A stretch of 64,000 nucleotides of DNA from Candidatus Mycobacterium methanotrophicum (GCF_023515995.1 NZ_CP097320.1:1984001-2048000); one strand, 5' to 3'; counted from the first letter of the stretch, positions 27,947 through 37,795 are shown. Notes: generated by a model not told the origin, from the sequence alone. Numbers and translations are program-made.

Positions 27947-28300
27947 GTGGTCCGGCAAAGTTTCTACGACGGCAGAGACAACAAACCCGACGAGGTAGAC
28001 GGATACAGGTTGAGCCAGCGCCACGACCGCCGAGCGACACCGCTGGACGACGTCCGTGTTGTCGAGATCAGTGACCGGATCGCCGGCAGTTACTGCGGAA
28101 AGCTGTTGGCCGATGCCGGTGCTGACGTCATGAAAATCGAACCGCCGCAAGGGGGATCCGTTGCGGCGGTTCAGCGCCAGCTGCTCCCCGATACCCGACG
28201 GCGCGGACTCACCGCCGTTCGGCTACCTCAACGCCGGCAAACGCGGCCTGACCTGGTCCGGGTCCGGGTCCGGGTCCGGGTCCGACGGACGTTTGCCGTA
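27947..28300 (+). pseudogene. CaiB/BaiF CoA-transferase, N-terminal fragment
   Basis: PLDDVRVVEISDRIAGSYCG and KLLADAGADVMKIEPPQGG are the first strand and helix of a class III CoA-transferase. A frameshift near 28165 moves to DGADSPPFGYLNAGKRGLTW. The gene then dissolves into a GGTCCG tandem repeat. The catalytic Asp and everything beyond are missing. This is the second independent CaiB remnant in the window. Confidence 0.7.
28255..28284. repeat. (GGTCCG)5 hexanucleotide tandem repeat
   Basis: Five perfect copies of GGTCCG follow the CoA-transferase fragment. The first copy resembles the codons that normally follow GKRGLTW, so the array probably expanded at the breakpoint. The six-base unit keeps reading frames. 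Confidence 0.8.
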
Positions 28301-28304
28301 GCCC

Positions 28305-28394
28305 AGTGAACAGATCATCGGGAAAGCTGTTGCGCCACGATGAGAAATCGGACAGATCGACTCTCGTAGACGTCATCGGCCAACCTCGATTCAC
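28305..28394 (-). pseudogene. Cytochrome P450 N-terminal fragment
   Basis: The minus strand reads MTSTRVDLSDFSSWRNSFPD followed by DLFTGLR, which resembles the first 30 residues of actinobacterial P450s (VDLSDxxxW..G.P...F..LR). It stops at the (GGTCCG) repeat. No other P450 motif is present nearby. Confidence 0.4.
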
Positions 28395-28450
28395 TTTCGG
28401 ACGCCAGGCCCAACATTACCGCCGGCCGGGCCGGTGCGCTGACGTTCAGT

Positions 28451-28467
28451 GCTTAAAATAGTAAAAA
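28451..28467 (+). promoter_or_regulatory. AT-rich shared operator site 2
   Basis: GCTTAAAATAGTAAAAA stands about 90 bases upstream of the Rieske oxygenase start. It is related to the sites at 23937, 33608 and 36020: a (C/T)TAA core, then A/T-rich bases and TAAAAA. It is the most divergent of the four. Confidence 0.4.
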
Positions 28468-28556
28468 TAGACGGGAGTCTTCCAAGCGCGGCGAGTGCAA
28501 AGCGCGGCCGTGCGCCACCTGGCTGCCACGAGAAATGGACTCAAAAGGAGCAGCTA

Positions 28557-29705
28557 GTGACGGACACGGTTTCGGACTCCTCCGTCGACCCATCGGAGCG
28601 CGAGTTCGGGACGAGCGGCATCAGCCTGTCGCCGTACCGACTCCCGACCGGCTGGTTCATCGTCGGTTTCGCCTCGGACCCGCCGGCCGGCGAGGTCAAG
28701 CGAGCGCACTACTTCGGCCAGGAGCTGGTGCTGTTTCGCACCGAGTCCGGCCAGTTGAACGTGCTGGACGCATAATGCCAACACCTGGGCGCCAACTTGG
28801 GCGTCGGCGGCACCGTCGAGGGGGAGAACATCGTCTGCCCTTGGCACGGATGGCGTTGGCGCGGCGACGGCAGCAACGCGCTGATCCCGTACAGCAAGAT
28901 CGGCTGCAAGGACAACGTCCGCGTCCGCACCTACCACAGCACGGAGTGATATGGCTTCATGCTGGTTTGGCATGAGCGGCACGGCCGCGCGCCGTACTGC
29001 CAACCGCCGGTGCTGGCTGAGTTGGAGACCGACGAGTACTACCCGTTGCATCCGCACACCCGGATGGTCAACCGCGTCAAAGTGCATGTGCAGATGATCG
29101 TCGAGAACGCTGCTGACCCGTATCATGTGCGATACGTGCACAAGGTCGCCAACCCCGCCACCACTGCGTCGTTCGAGGTGTCCGGTTACGCCTACACGCG
29201 ACGGTCAACGCCCATTTCGGTGGCGGCCGGGCGCAGACCTGGCTGACCCCGAATGGGCCCGTCGACGCCAAGATCGTCTACGACGAATGGGCCCGTCGAC
29301 GCCAAGATCGTCTACGACAACTACTCGCTCGGCTTGGGCGTGGTCCGCTTTCCCAGTGAGTTGGTGGCCACCGTCCAGGTCACCGGGCAGACTCCGGTCG
29401 ACGAGGACTACACCGACTACTTCTATACGCAGGCCTCCATCCGCGAGCCGGGAGACACCGGTGACAAGCCCACCGGCCGGGCTGCGCGCTTCCTTGCCCT
29501 GCAGCACGAAGTCTTCAAACAGGACTTCTTCACTTGGGAGAACATGAAGTACCTGGAGAAGCCGAACCTTGCGCCGGAAGAGGCCCACGATTACGCGGCC
29601 CTTCGCCGCTGGGCGCATCGCTTCTACCCAGGCGAACAGGTTTCGCCCGACGACTTCGGCTACGCCCCCGACGGTGAGCCCGACCCGGCGGCGGCCCAGG
29701 CCTGA
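28557..29705 (+). pseudogene. Rieske non-haem iron oxygenase with two nonsense codons and a tandem duplication
   Basis: GTG 28557 follows AAAGGAG. LSPYRLPTGWFIVGFASDPP opens a KshA-like oxygenase alpha subunit. TAA replaces the Tyr codon before CQHLGANLGVGG, the first Rieske Cys-His pair; CPWHGWRW is the second. TGA replaces a Trp codon before YGFMLVWHERHG. The mononuclear iron motif DPYHVRYVH is intact. A frame change and a 34-bp tandem duplication at 29250 follow, then YDNYSLGLGVVRFPSELVAT to the end at 29705. KshA-type enzymes hydroxylate steroid rings; this copy cannot be translated whole. Confidence 0.8.
29250..29317. repeat. 34-bp tandem duplication in the Rieske gene
   Basis: The segment beginning CGAATGGGCCCGTCGACG and ending GATCGTCTACGA is present twice in direct succession (29250-29283 and 29284-29317). 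Its length is not a multiple of three, so it shifts the reading frame. This is a clear slippage or unequal-exchange product. Confidence 0.9.
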
Positions 29706-29716
29706 TAAGGAGCCCG

Positions 29717-31309
29717 ATGTCCCGCGCGCCGACTGGTGCGGAACCTTCCTGCGACGGAAAGTCGATTGGCCCAGCTGATTTCGGTGTCGAGCGGTTCAGC
29801 GTCGCGGCGGTGCTCGATCGTCCCGCCGAGCAGTTTCCCGACCGGGTGATGATGTCGATTGCGGGAACTGACGTGACCTTTGAGCAGATGCGAGGGCGGT
29901 CCTGTGCAGCGGCAAATGCATTGCGGGACTTTGGTATCGGACCGGATGATTGCGTCGCATTGTTCACCGCGACGTGTCCGGAGTGGATCTATTTCTGGTT
30001 GGGTGCGGCGCGTATCGGCGCGGTGACCGCGGCGGTCAACGCCGCCAACAAGGGCGAGTTCCTGTTACACGCTCTTCGATTGTCGCGGGCGAACGCGGTC
30101 ATCACCGACACCGTACGACAGCTGCGGGTCGCTGAGGCGACTGAGCAACTGCCTGGCCTGGCAAGCATGTGGTGCGGGGTGATTGGGATTGCGTCGCGGA
30201 GACGACGGCCGATCACGTCGGCGATGTCGGGGATATCGGGTCGCTGTTCTTCACTTCGGGCACCACCGGCGCGTCGAAAGCAGTTGCCACCACGTGGCAT
30301 TACTTGTTCACTGCGGCCGCAACGGTCGCGTCGTCCTGGGGGTTCAGGGCGGGCGAGGTGCTGTGGACGGCGATGCCGTTGTTTCACTTGAGTGCGGCGC
30401 CGTCAGTGCTGGCGCCGATGCTCGTCGGCGGGACAACGGTGCTGGCGCCGGCGTTGCACCCTGCGACGGTGTGGGACGAGATACGCGCGTGCGGTGCCAT
30501 CGGATTCGCCGGTGCCGGCGCCATGGTGTCGATGCTGCTGCGTCAACCGCCCGATCCCCGCGATGCGCAGGTGCCGCTGCGGTTCATCTCCGCCGCACCC
30601 ATTGACGCGTCGGTGTATCGCGACATCGAAAAACGCTACGGCTGCGGGATCGTCACCATGTACGGGATGACCGAGGCCTTCCCGATCGCGGTGAAAGGCA
30701 TTGCCGAGGAGGGCGTGCCAGGAACCTCGGGCCGGCCCAATCCCAGTTTCGACGTGCGGATCGTCGACCCGGGCGGTGAGCCGCTTGCGGACGGGTCGGT
30801 GGGGGAGATCGCGTGCCGGCCGCGCTACCCATATGTCATGAGCGAAGGGTATGTGAACGGTGAAGGTGGCATCGACCGCCATTCGGAGTGGTTTCGCACC
30901 GGCGACCTCGGCGTGCTGGACAGCGATCACAAATCTGGCTTACGTTGACCGGGTGAAGGACTCGCTGCGCCGCCGCGGCGAGAACATCTCGTCGGTCGAA
31001 GTGGAGACCGTTGTGCTCCGTCATCCGGCGGTGCTCGAAGCGGCGGCGGTCGGCGTGCGCAGCGACCTCGGCGAGGACGACATCCTGCTTGTCATTGTGC
31101 TGCGACCGGACTGCGCGCTGGATTACGCTGAGCTGCTGGACTTCTGCAGCGCCCGGACGCCGTACTTCTGTGTGCCGCGATATGTCGAGATCGTCAGCGC
31201 GCTTCCCAAGACCATCATCGGGCGGGTCCGCAAGGACATCCTTCGCGCGCGAGGAGCCGGGCCCGGGGCGTGGGACCGACAACGCCACGGATACATCGTC
31301 AGCCGGTGA
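29717..31309 (+). pseudogene. ATP-dependent acyl-CoA ligase (AMP-binding), frameshifted
   Basis: Three frame segments form one ligase. The first has VAAVLDRPAEQFPDRVMMSI and NAANKGEFLLHALRLSRANA. The second, from about 30169, carries the P-loop SLFFTSGTTGASKAVATTWH, the A5 motif TMYGMTEAFPIAVKG and FRTGDLGVLDSD (A7-like). The third has YVDRVKDSLRRRGENISSVE (A8) and LPKTIIGRVRKDILRA with the A10 Lys. It begins 12 bases after the Rieske gene and so belonged to the same operon. The enzyme would activate a carboxylic acid of the same catabolic pathway. At least two frameshifts inactivate it. Confidence 0.75.
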
Positions 31310-31325
31310 AACAGGGAGAGAACAG

Positions 31326-31690
31326 GTGGCCATGACTTATCAGCAGCAGTACGTCCTCGATGGTGCGGCGGGACGCGACGCCATCCTGAATCTGACCGTG
31401 CAGCACAAGCGATGCTATTCCGAGGGCGACAGCGACGGCTGGATCGCGACATTCCGCCACTCTGGGCCCGATTCACCCGCGACGGTGAAGAATTCACCGA
31501 CCTGAGCGCTGCCTTCGACGGCGGCACGGGACGGCTGGTCACCGTCGATCACGACATCACTGTCGACGGTATCAATGCAGCCCAGCGTTGCGTCGCATTA
31601 CTTTTCGCGGGAACCGGTGACGGCGCAATCACTCTGCGCGCCACCGGAACCTATCGGGATCAACTCATCTACGAACGCGGCGGCTCGTAG
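31326..31690 (+). pseudogene. SnoaL/NTF2-like protein, frameshifted
   Basis: The first frame gives YVLDGAAGRDAILNLTVQHK and YSEGDSDGWIATF. A shift near 31460 leads to FTRDGEEFTDLSAAFDGGTG, RLVTVDHDITVDGINAAQRC and GTYRDQLIYERGG. The pattern is that of SnoaL-like cone-shaped proteins of about 130 residues, commonly encoded beside steroid and polyketide catabolic enzymes. It closes the former Rieske-ligase operon. Confidence 0.6.
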
Positions 31691-31746
31691 TTCACTTCCC
31701 GTGAGCTACAATTGGATTCGGTGCCGAGCGGGCATTCGCTCACGCT

Positions 31747-32001
31747 GTGATGACAGCACCCATCAGCTATCAGCTGGCATTCGGTACCTACGACGACGCC
31801 CTGCGAATGGTCGGCATGACGGGCTACGCGGCCCTGCCGAGCGACCCACTGGCGCTGAGCGTTGCCGCGATGTTCGGCGCGCCCGTCGCTGTGGGCGACC
31901 AGGCGGACGTGCAGTCGAAACGTCTTGCGCGGCTGGGCCGCAACCCCAACTGGTACACCAGCCTCGGCGGAGAAGGATGCGACGATGTGCCCGCCTGGTA
32001 G
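31747..32001 (+). pseudogene. Short unidentified fragment
   Basis: A GTG at 31747 starts MTAPISYQLAFGTYDDALRM and GYAALPSDPLALSVAAMFGA, then a less regular tail ending at 32001. The first 50 residues look like real protein, perhaps the start of a MaoC-like dehydratase, but the match is too weak to name. It lies at the 3' edge of the Rieske operon remnant. Confidence 0.3.
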
Positions 32002-32091
32002 CGACAACCTTTAGGTGCCCGACGAATTTGTCGCTGCGAGCCGGGCGCATCGAGCACCCCAAACCCCAAAGACTCGCGTGTCCTTAGGGCC

Positions 32092-33564
32092 TTAACCAGA
32101 CAGCGGCGGCATCGGTCCTTTGCTGACCACCGACTGCAGCTCGACATACTCGTGCAGGCCCTCCGGGCCGAACTCGCGGCCGATGCCCGATTGCTTGAAA
32201 CCACCGAACGGGCTGCCGATGTCGAGCGCGTACATGTTGATGCCATAGGTGCCGGCACGCACACCCGCGGCCACCTCGAGGCCGTGCGCGGTATCCGCGG
32301 TCCAGACCGATCCGGCAAGACCATAGTCGCTGTCGTTGGCGATGCGGATCGCATCGTCTTCATCCCGGTAGGTCAGCACGCTCAGCACCGGGCCGAAGAT
32401 CTCCTCGCGCGCAATCCGCATGTCATTGGTGGTGTCGGTGAACAGAGTCGGTCGCACATACCAGCCTGGTTGGCTCGGAGCATCCTCGCCGCCCAGGACG
32501 ATCCGGGCACCCTCTTTCACCCCGGACCGGATGTAGTCCTGTACCCGAGCCTGTTGCCGTTGCGCCACCAGCGGCCCGACGTCGGTCGCCTCGTCGGATG
32601 GATCGCCTACCTGCAGACCCGACATCATGTCGGCCAGCGCGTCGATGACCTCGTCACGACGCTGTTCGCTGACCAGGATGCGGGTCTGCGCGACGCAGGC
32701 CTGCCCGTTGTTCATCAGGCTCGCGCTCTTGAGGCCTTTGACCGTCTTGTCAATGTCGGCATCATCGAGAATGATCGCCGCTGACTTGCCGCCGAGTTCC
32801 AGGCTGACGCGCTTGAGCTGCTCGCCGCACAGCGCGCCGATCCGGCGGCCGACGGCGCTCGACCCGGTGAACGCGATCTTGTCCACGCCAGGATGGCGGA
32901 CCAGCGCCTCGCCGACATCTGTTCCCCCGGGGAGCACGGACACCACCCCGTCGGGCAGGTCCAGCTGCTCGATCATCTCGGCCAACCACAAAGCGTCCAA
33001 CGGTGTTTCGGGTGCGGGCTTGACGATGACGGTGCAGCCCGCGATCAGGGCGGGAATCAGCTTGGGCATGATCAGAAATTGCGGCACGTTCCACGGCACG
33101 ATCGCCCCGACCACACCGACCGGAGCCCGGCGCAGGTGCACTTCGCCGAGCACCCCTTGGCGGCGTTCGGCCCAAGGAAAGTCACGGGCTACTGCCAGCG
33201 CGAGGTGGATCAGCGACGCCGCTGCCGCCGCTTGCCCGAGCCTGCTGAAACTGCGTGGGGAACCCATCTCGTCGGTGATCAGGTCGGCCATCTCGTCGAG
33301 GTGGCCGGAGTAGATCGTCGCGAGCTGTTCCACCTTGCGCATCCGCTCGCCCGGGTCCAGCCTGGGCCACGGTCCATGGTCGAAAGCGTCTCGCGCGGCG
33401 ACGACGGCGGCTTCGACGTCGGCCGGGGACGCGGCGGGAGCGTAACCGACCGGCTCTTCGGAATGCGGGGAGATGACTGTTATCCGTTGCCGGGTGGACG
33501 GCTCGCGCCAGTGCCCTCCGATGAAAAGCTGGTCGTAGCAACGGTGGTCATGGGTTTTCGGCAC
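32092..33564 (-). CDS. NAD(P)-dependent aldehyde dehydrogenase
   Basis: 490 residues, complete for the family. IVPWNVPQFLIMPKLIPALI and VIVKPAPETPLDAL bind the cofactor, and IAFTGSSAVGR follows. Glu256 in VSLELGGKSA is the general base, Cys290 in NNGQACVAQT the nucleophile, and IAREEIFGPVLSVLTY and SPFGGFKQSGIGREFG are conserved structural motifs. The enzyme oxidises an aldehyde to the acid, presumably in the same degraded pathway. It is transcribed leftward; an AT-rich operator-like site lies 40 bases upstream of its start. No lesion is visible, which contrasts with its neighbours. Confidence 0.9.
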   Translation of the reverse strand: MPKTHDHRCYDQLFIGGHWREPSTRQRITVISPHSEEPVGYAPAASPADVEAAVVAARDAFDHGPWPRLDPGERMRKVEQLATIYSGHLDEMADLITDEMGSPRSFSRLGQAAAAASLIHLALAVARDFPWAERRQGVLGEVHLRRAPVGVVGAIVPWNVPQFLIMPKLIPALIAGCTVIVKPAPETPLDALWLAEMIEQLDLPDGVVSVLPGGTDVGEALVRHPGVDKIAFTGSSAVGRRIGALCGEQLKRVSLELGGKSAAIILDDADIDKTVKGLKSASLMNNGQACVAQTRILVSEQRRDEVIDALADMMSGLQVGDPSDEATDVGPLVAQRQQARVQDYIRSGVKEGARIVLGGEDAPSQPGWYVRPTLFTDTTNDMRIAREEIFGPVLSVLTYRDEDDAIRIANDSDYGLAGSVWTADTAHGLEVAAGVRAGTYGINMYALDIGSPFGGFKQSGIGREFGPEGLHEYVELQSVVSKGPMPPLSG

Positions 33565-33607
33565 TGGGGCACCACCTCTGAAAAGGCGAAGTCAACTTTG
33601 CTATTGA

Positions 33608-33625
33608 CGCTAACATAGGTAAAAA
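33608..33625 (-). promoter_or_regulatory. AT-rich shared operator site 3
   Basis: CGCTAACATAGGTAAAAA lies between the divergent aldehyde dehydrogenase and enoyl-CoA hydratase starts. TTGACGCTAAC around it is repeated exactly at 36016-36026, upstream of a Rieske oxygenase. It is the best-conserved partner of the site at 23937. Confidence 0.55.
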
Positions 33626-33681
33626 GCCAGCTGGCCCGCCATGAGCCGCGCGGCCAACAGTGAAGGCCTATTTGAGCGACT

Positions 33682-33900
33682 GTGAGCGACGAACTTCGGG
33701 GGACAACGGACGGCGCCGTATGGATCGTCACGATCAATCGCCCACATGCTCACAATGTCATCAACGCGGCGCTGCACCACAAGCTGCTCGACGTGTGGCG
33801 TGACTTGGAACGTGACGGCTGCGTCGTGCTCACCGGCGCCGGTAAAACATTCGCGCCGGAGGTGATTTCGCATTCTTGAAGGCCCGGCACCGTTCCCGAG
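33682..33900 (+). pseudogene. Enoyl-CoA hydratase N-terminal fragment
   Basis: GTG 33682 starts SDELRGTTDGAVWIVTINRP and HAHNVINAALHHKLLDVWRD, then VVLTGAGKTF, the first strands of a crotonase. A frameshift at about 33858 turns the expected AGGDF into other residues; reading the next frame gives GGDFAFLKARHRSRG before the stop. Only the first third of the enzyme is present. The next gene starts within a few bases. Confidence 0.7.
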
Positions 33901-33907
33901 GGGTGAC

Positions 33908-35127
33908 ATGACCAACGAGTGGCACCGCTATCCGTTTCGGCTCGTCGCCGACGACCGCGCGCTGGATTTCCCCGCCGCCGAAGGCGAACACCCCGACCAG
34001 GAATCCGACACCTGGTTCACCGCCGGCGAGCTCACCGGCACAACAGGTCGATCGTTCGCATTCCTGACCGGCTTCGACAAAACCGTCCGGGCGGAACAAT
34101 CATCGCCGACTTCTACACCATGGCGTTATCGACTGCGACAAAGGCGCCGGTATCAAAGCAGCGCCGGGCCGGTGGCGTGGACGACGTGCCGCGACGACGA
34201 CGGCGAACTGCGGCCCTACACCTACCGTGTCAGCCTGCTGGGTGTGGATCAGGCGGGCCAATCGATGGAACTGGACTTGACCGTCACGCCCACCCGAGCC
34301 CCGGTGCCCGTCGGCGCGGACGCACACAACGGGAAGATCACCTGCTTCGGCCAGCACTCAGCACGACACCTACTCGTATTTCCAGACCGCGATGGCGGTG
34401 ACCGGACCGCTGCGCTGGGGCGAGCTGAACGAACAGATCACCGGCAGCGCAGGCCACGTCGACCGGCAGTGGTTTCTCAAGTACGCCGGCGGCGGCGGGA
34501 GCGGGGGGAGATCCGCGGGCCTTTTCCGATGAGTGGCGCACGATCAACCTGGACAACGGCGTCGATCTGAGCGTCTGGCGCCAGTTCGAGCGAACGGACG
34601 GTAATGCACTGCAACCATTCTCGGGCGTCACGGCCAGTTATCCCGATCCCGCAGCGGCGCCGGAGTGCGCGCAGGACGTCGACGTGGTAGTCAGCCGCTA
34701 CGTCCGATGGCCGGATGCGATTCAGCCGCTGCTGCCGCCGCTGGCGCCGGCCCGGTTCATGCCCGACCGCCACCGGCCGCGCTGTCCGACACTGCAACTG
34801 GATCTCACCGGAGAGCCTCTGGTGGCCGCCCCAGCGCACCGCCTGCCGATCGAATACATGGAAGGGCCGTACCGGTATAGCGGAACGCTGCGCGGAGAAC
34901 CGGTCAGTGGCTTCGCATTCTACGAACGCTCGCTGGCGCTCTACCGGGATTGGGAGCTGATCGACGTGCTGGGCACTGTCGAGGAGCCGAGCCTGGTCGG
35001 TCAGGTCCGGGCGTTGAGAATCTCTGGCCGGCGCGCAGAGGCACGAAAGGTGTTTCCGGCCAACGATCAGTCGGATTGCCGCGATGTGGTGGACGCACTG
35101 ATCGCAGCGCTATCGCTGGATAGCTGA
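33908..35127 (+). pseudogene. AttH/CrtC-like lipocalin-type protein, multiply frameshifted
   Basis: ATG 33908 starts TNEWHRYPFRLVADDRALDF, followed by WFTAGELTGTTGRSFAFLTG. Further segments in different frames read TYRVSLLGVDQAGQSMELDL, SAGHVDRQWF and INLDNGVDLSVWRQFERTDG, then PLVAAPAHRLPIEYMEGPYR. The order resembles the two lipocalin-like domains of AttH/CrtC-type proteins (carotenoid hydratase and secreted hydrolase-like). At least three frameshifts and a deletion near 34100 break it. The substrate may be a terpenoid or steroid, but this is inference. Confidence 0.55.
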
Positions 35128-35996
35128 CGACCTGCTCGCCCGGGTCCAGGACGCCCAGGAATTGTGGCGATGCTGCAGCCCCGGCTCGTTGCGGCCGAAC
35201 AACAGGTGATCGCGGGCCCCGGATTCAAGGTTGGCTTGTAGGCCCTGCACGAGCCGGTAGTCCTCGTCGCGCACGGCGGCATGGGCATAGTCGAAGACAG
35301 CCTGTGCGCCAGCTGCCACGGATTCCTCGGAAATGTCCAGCGGCGTCGAATTCTGGTGGACAGTAACGGATCTGCCTGGCATCTCGCCCGGATAGATACG
35401 GAACAGCTCACCGTTGGCGATGCTTACCGACGGCACGATGTGGACGGTGGCGAAGTGGTAATTCTCCGAGAAGGTGTCGACGGCCAGTTTCCAGGTGATC
35501 GGCGTGTCCAGGACCTTCTCGCCCAATGGAGACCACCGGCCGATGCCCCACGAGTCGAGTTCCTCGGCGAGCGGACCCAGATGGGCGGCAATATCCAACG
35601 GGGCGGCGGGATCGAGTGCCGCCCAGAGGAACCCAGCGAATTCGGTAGCCGACAGCTCGGTCAGGCCGTCGGACTTCACCTCGACGCCGGGGAAGCCTTC
35701 CCGGCCGGGCAAGCCGACTAGCCGCCCGCTATCGTCATATGTCCAAGCGTGATAGGGGCAGGTGAATCGCTTCGCCTTACCGCAACCTGTGACAACCTGC
35801 GACTGCCGATGCGAGCACACGTTGTTGAACGCCTTGACCGCATCGCGACGTCGCATTCGTGGCGCTCGATTGACGTGTACTCGCCTGCGTGGACCCTCTG
35901 TTCAGCGGGCGCAAGGTCGGTCGCTTTATCGCGTGCCAGCTTGACGGCTTGTCGGGTCAAGTCGATGAGCTTGTCGCGGTCCTCGCGGTCCTTCAC
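35110..35996 (-). pseudogene. Second Rieske non-haem iron oxygenase, with deletion and frameshift
   Basis: Start segment LIDLTRQAVKLARDKATDLA and EQRVHAGEYTSIERH is followed by a shift and loss of about 50 residues. The 248-residue frame then begins DAVKAFNNVCSHRQSQVVTG and FTCPYHAWTYDDSGRLVGLP, the Cys-His pairs of the Rieske cluster. The mononuclear iron site NYHFATVH lies in DTFSENYHFATVHIVPSV. The 3' end overlaps the end of the AttH-like remnant by 18 bases. This is the ring-hydroxylating-dioxygenase type, different from the KshA-like one at 28557. Confidence 0.75.
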
Positions 35997-36019
35997 AATC
36001 GGGCTGCCATTATCCTTGA

Positions 36020-36034
36020 CGCTAACTTTATAAA
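36020..36034 (-). promoter_or_regulatory. AT-rich shared operator site 4
   Basis: CGCTAACTTTATAAA lies 24 bases upstream of the minus-strand Rieske gene. The eleven bases TTGACGCTAAC at 36016 are identical to those at 33604. It extends into CTTAGCAAG, giving a partly palindromic layout. Confidence 0.5.
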
Positions 36035-36084
36035 CTTAGCAAGTACAAGGAGTAATCGGCGGCGATGGCCTATTCGCGTGCCGG

Positions 36085-37686
36085 TCAGCCGCCGGGAGGT
36101 TCCCACGCGGCTCCGCCAGGCGTGCTCGCGCAAATAACGGGTATGCCCGCGTTTGAGGTGGCCGTCGCGCCCGGGGCGCCGCAGGGAATGCCAATGGCAG
36201 GCCGAGGATCCAGACCGGACGGGGTAGTCGTCGGCGACTGCGCATGGGCCCGGGTGGTCTGCGGCACAGTCGTATACGCCGCTGAGGGTGACGTCGTCGT
36301 CGGAGCGACCGGTGCTGCTCGCGACACTGTGACGGCCGGTGTGGTGGTTGCGGGAGCTGGAGCCTTGACGATTGGCGGCGGGATGGCCGCCGCTGGCGCC
36401 GGGGGCGTGGCAGTGGTAGTAGGCACCGGGGAAAACGTGTCGACATTTGCGGGCGTGTCATCGGACCGCGGGGCCGAGCGCAACGCCATAACGCCCAAGA
36501 TCCCTCCTATCGCCACCGCGACAATGGTGAGGCCGAGCGCTGTCGTGTGCAGCCGCCGCCGACGACGGCGCGCCGAGATCGACGCGTCGTCAGGGGCGGC
36601 ACTCGAGGCATCAGGTTCTGTCAGCGTGACGGCATCATCGACGTCTGACTTTGGTAAGACATCCGGCGGCGCGACGGGATCGTCAACTTCGGCCGTTGGC
36701 AACATATCTGGCGGCGCGGGAGTACCGCCGACGTCGGCAGCCGGGGGGGCGGATACCGCTGCAGCCGCGGGCTCGGTCGCCCACGCGTCGGTCGTCTCCG
36801 GCGCGGTGGCGAGCAAAGCAGCTTTAGCGCCCGGGATGAAAGACTTCAGGCTGCCTCTCGCCTCAAGCGCTTTGGCGAATTCTCGACATTGCGTGAACCT
36901 CTCCGCGGGTGCCTTCATGAGTGCGCGGGCGAAGGGCGCGTCGAAGTAGATCAACTCGGGTTTGACATCACTTGGCCGCGGCGACGCTTCGTTGAGGTGC
37001 TTACTGATCACCACGGCCGGCTTCATGTGTGCAAACGCTGGCCACCCGGTCAGTAAATGAAACGCTGTGCATGCCAAGGCATATTGGTCAGCTTGGCCAT
37101 CGATCGCGTCATCCAGCAGCTGCTCGGGGGCCGCATAGCTCACAGTGCCGATGGCAAGGTTCGCCCGAGTCAAACTGTTGGTCTCATCGGGCGGCCGGGC
37201 GACACCAAAGCCGGCTAAGAGGATTCGTCGCCGGCCGGGGGCCGAATCGCCGACAAGGATGTTGCTCGGGTTCACGTAGCCGTGCACTAGCCCCTGCTCG
37301 TGGGCGTAGTCGAGGGCCTCGGCGATCGCCCAGATGACCTCGATCACCATGTCCGGCGGCATGCCTTCGGGATAAGCATCAGTTAGCAGCTGGGCGGCGT
37401 CGGTGCCCTCGACGTAGTCCATCGCAAGCCACAGCTGATCCTCGAACTCGCCCCGATCGTGAAGACCGACAATGCTCGGATGCGACAGAGCGGCTGCCTG
37501 ATCGGACTCTTGGTGGAACCGGAAGCGATATTCCGGGTCGGCCGACAGCTCGGGCGGTAGGAACTTGAGCGCGTACTGACGCGGCAGATTCAGACGTTGC
37601 GCTACGTAGAGCTCACCGAGCTCTCCGCCCCCGAGCAGCCGAACAATGTGAAATCCGGCAGCTGTCGCACCACTGACCAGCGGCAT
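36085..37686 (-). CDS. Transmembrane Ser/Thr kinase homologue lacking catalytic aspartates (pseudokinase)
   Basis: 533 residues from MPLVSGATAAGFHIVRLLGG; ten extra residues are possible from 37716. A PknA/B-type kinase fold is clear: YALKFL with Lys41, Glu60 in helix C, and AIGTVSYAAPEQLLDD for the APE motif. The catalytic loop, however, reads VHGYVNPSN instead of HRDxKPxN (Arg to Gly, Asp to Tyr at 137, Lys to Asn), and GFG replaces DFG at 159. A single membrane helix (TALGLTIVAVAIGGILGVMA) follows an Arg-rich stretch, and a Thr/Pro-rich extracytoplasmic tail ends the protein. Phosphotransfer is unlikely; a scaffold or regulatory role is inferred. Confidence 0.8.
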   Translation of the reverse strand: MPLVSGATAAGFHIVRLLGGGELGELYVAQRLNLPRQYALKFLPPELSADPEYRFRFHQESDQAAALSHPSIVGLHDRGEFEDQLWLAMDYVEGTDAAQLLTDAYPEGMPPDMVIEVIWAIAEALDYAHEQGLVHGYVNPSNILVGDSAPGRRRILLAGFGVARPPDETNSLTRANLAIGTVSYAAPEQLLDDAIDGQADQYALACTAFHLLTGWPAFAHMKPAVVISKHLNEASPRPSDVKPELIYFDAPFARALMKAPAERFTQCREFAKALEARGSLKSFIPGAKAALLATAPETTDAWATEPAAAAVSAPPAADVGGTPAPPDMLPTAEVDDPVAPPDVLPKSDVDDAVTLTEPDASSAAPDDASISARRRRRRLHTTALGLTIVAVAIGGILGVMALRSAPRSDDTPANVDTFSPVPTTTATPPAPAAAIPPPIVKAPAPATTTPAVTVSRAAPVAPTTTSPSAAYTTVPQTTRAHAQSPTTTPSGLDPRPAIGIPCGAPGATATSNAGIPVICASTPGGAAWEPPGG

Positions 37687-37795
37687 GGGGAGGATCGTAC
37701 ATACCGGCGCGTGCATCCGGCGAGAATGTCCGGGTGAGCGAACATGGACGCCGCCAGATTAGTGCGCCCTTAGCGCACCCACTCCGCCGGATGTC

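Noticed and set aside
28255..28284. CRISPR-like or VNTR array at the GGTCCG repeat
   Set aside because: The unit is six bases without spacers, so it is a microsatellite; no CRISPR array was seen anywhere in the window.
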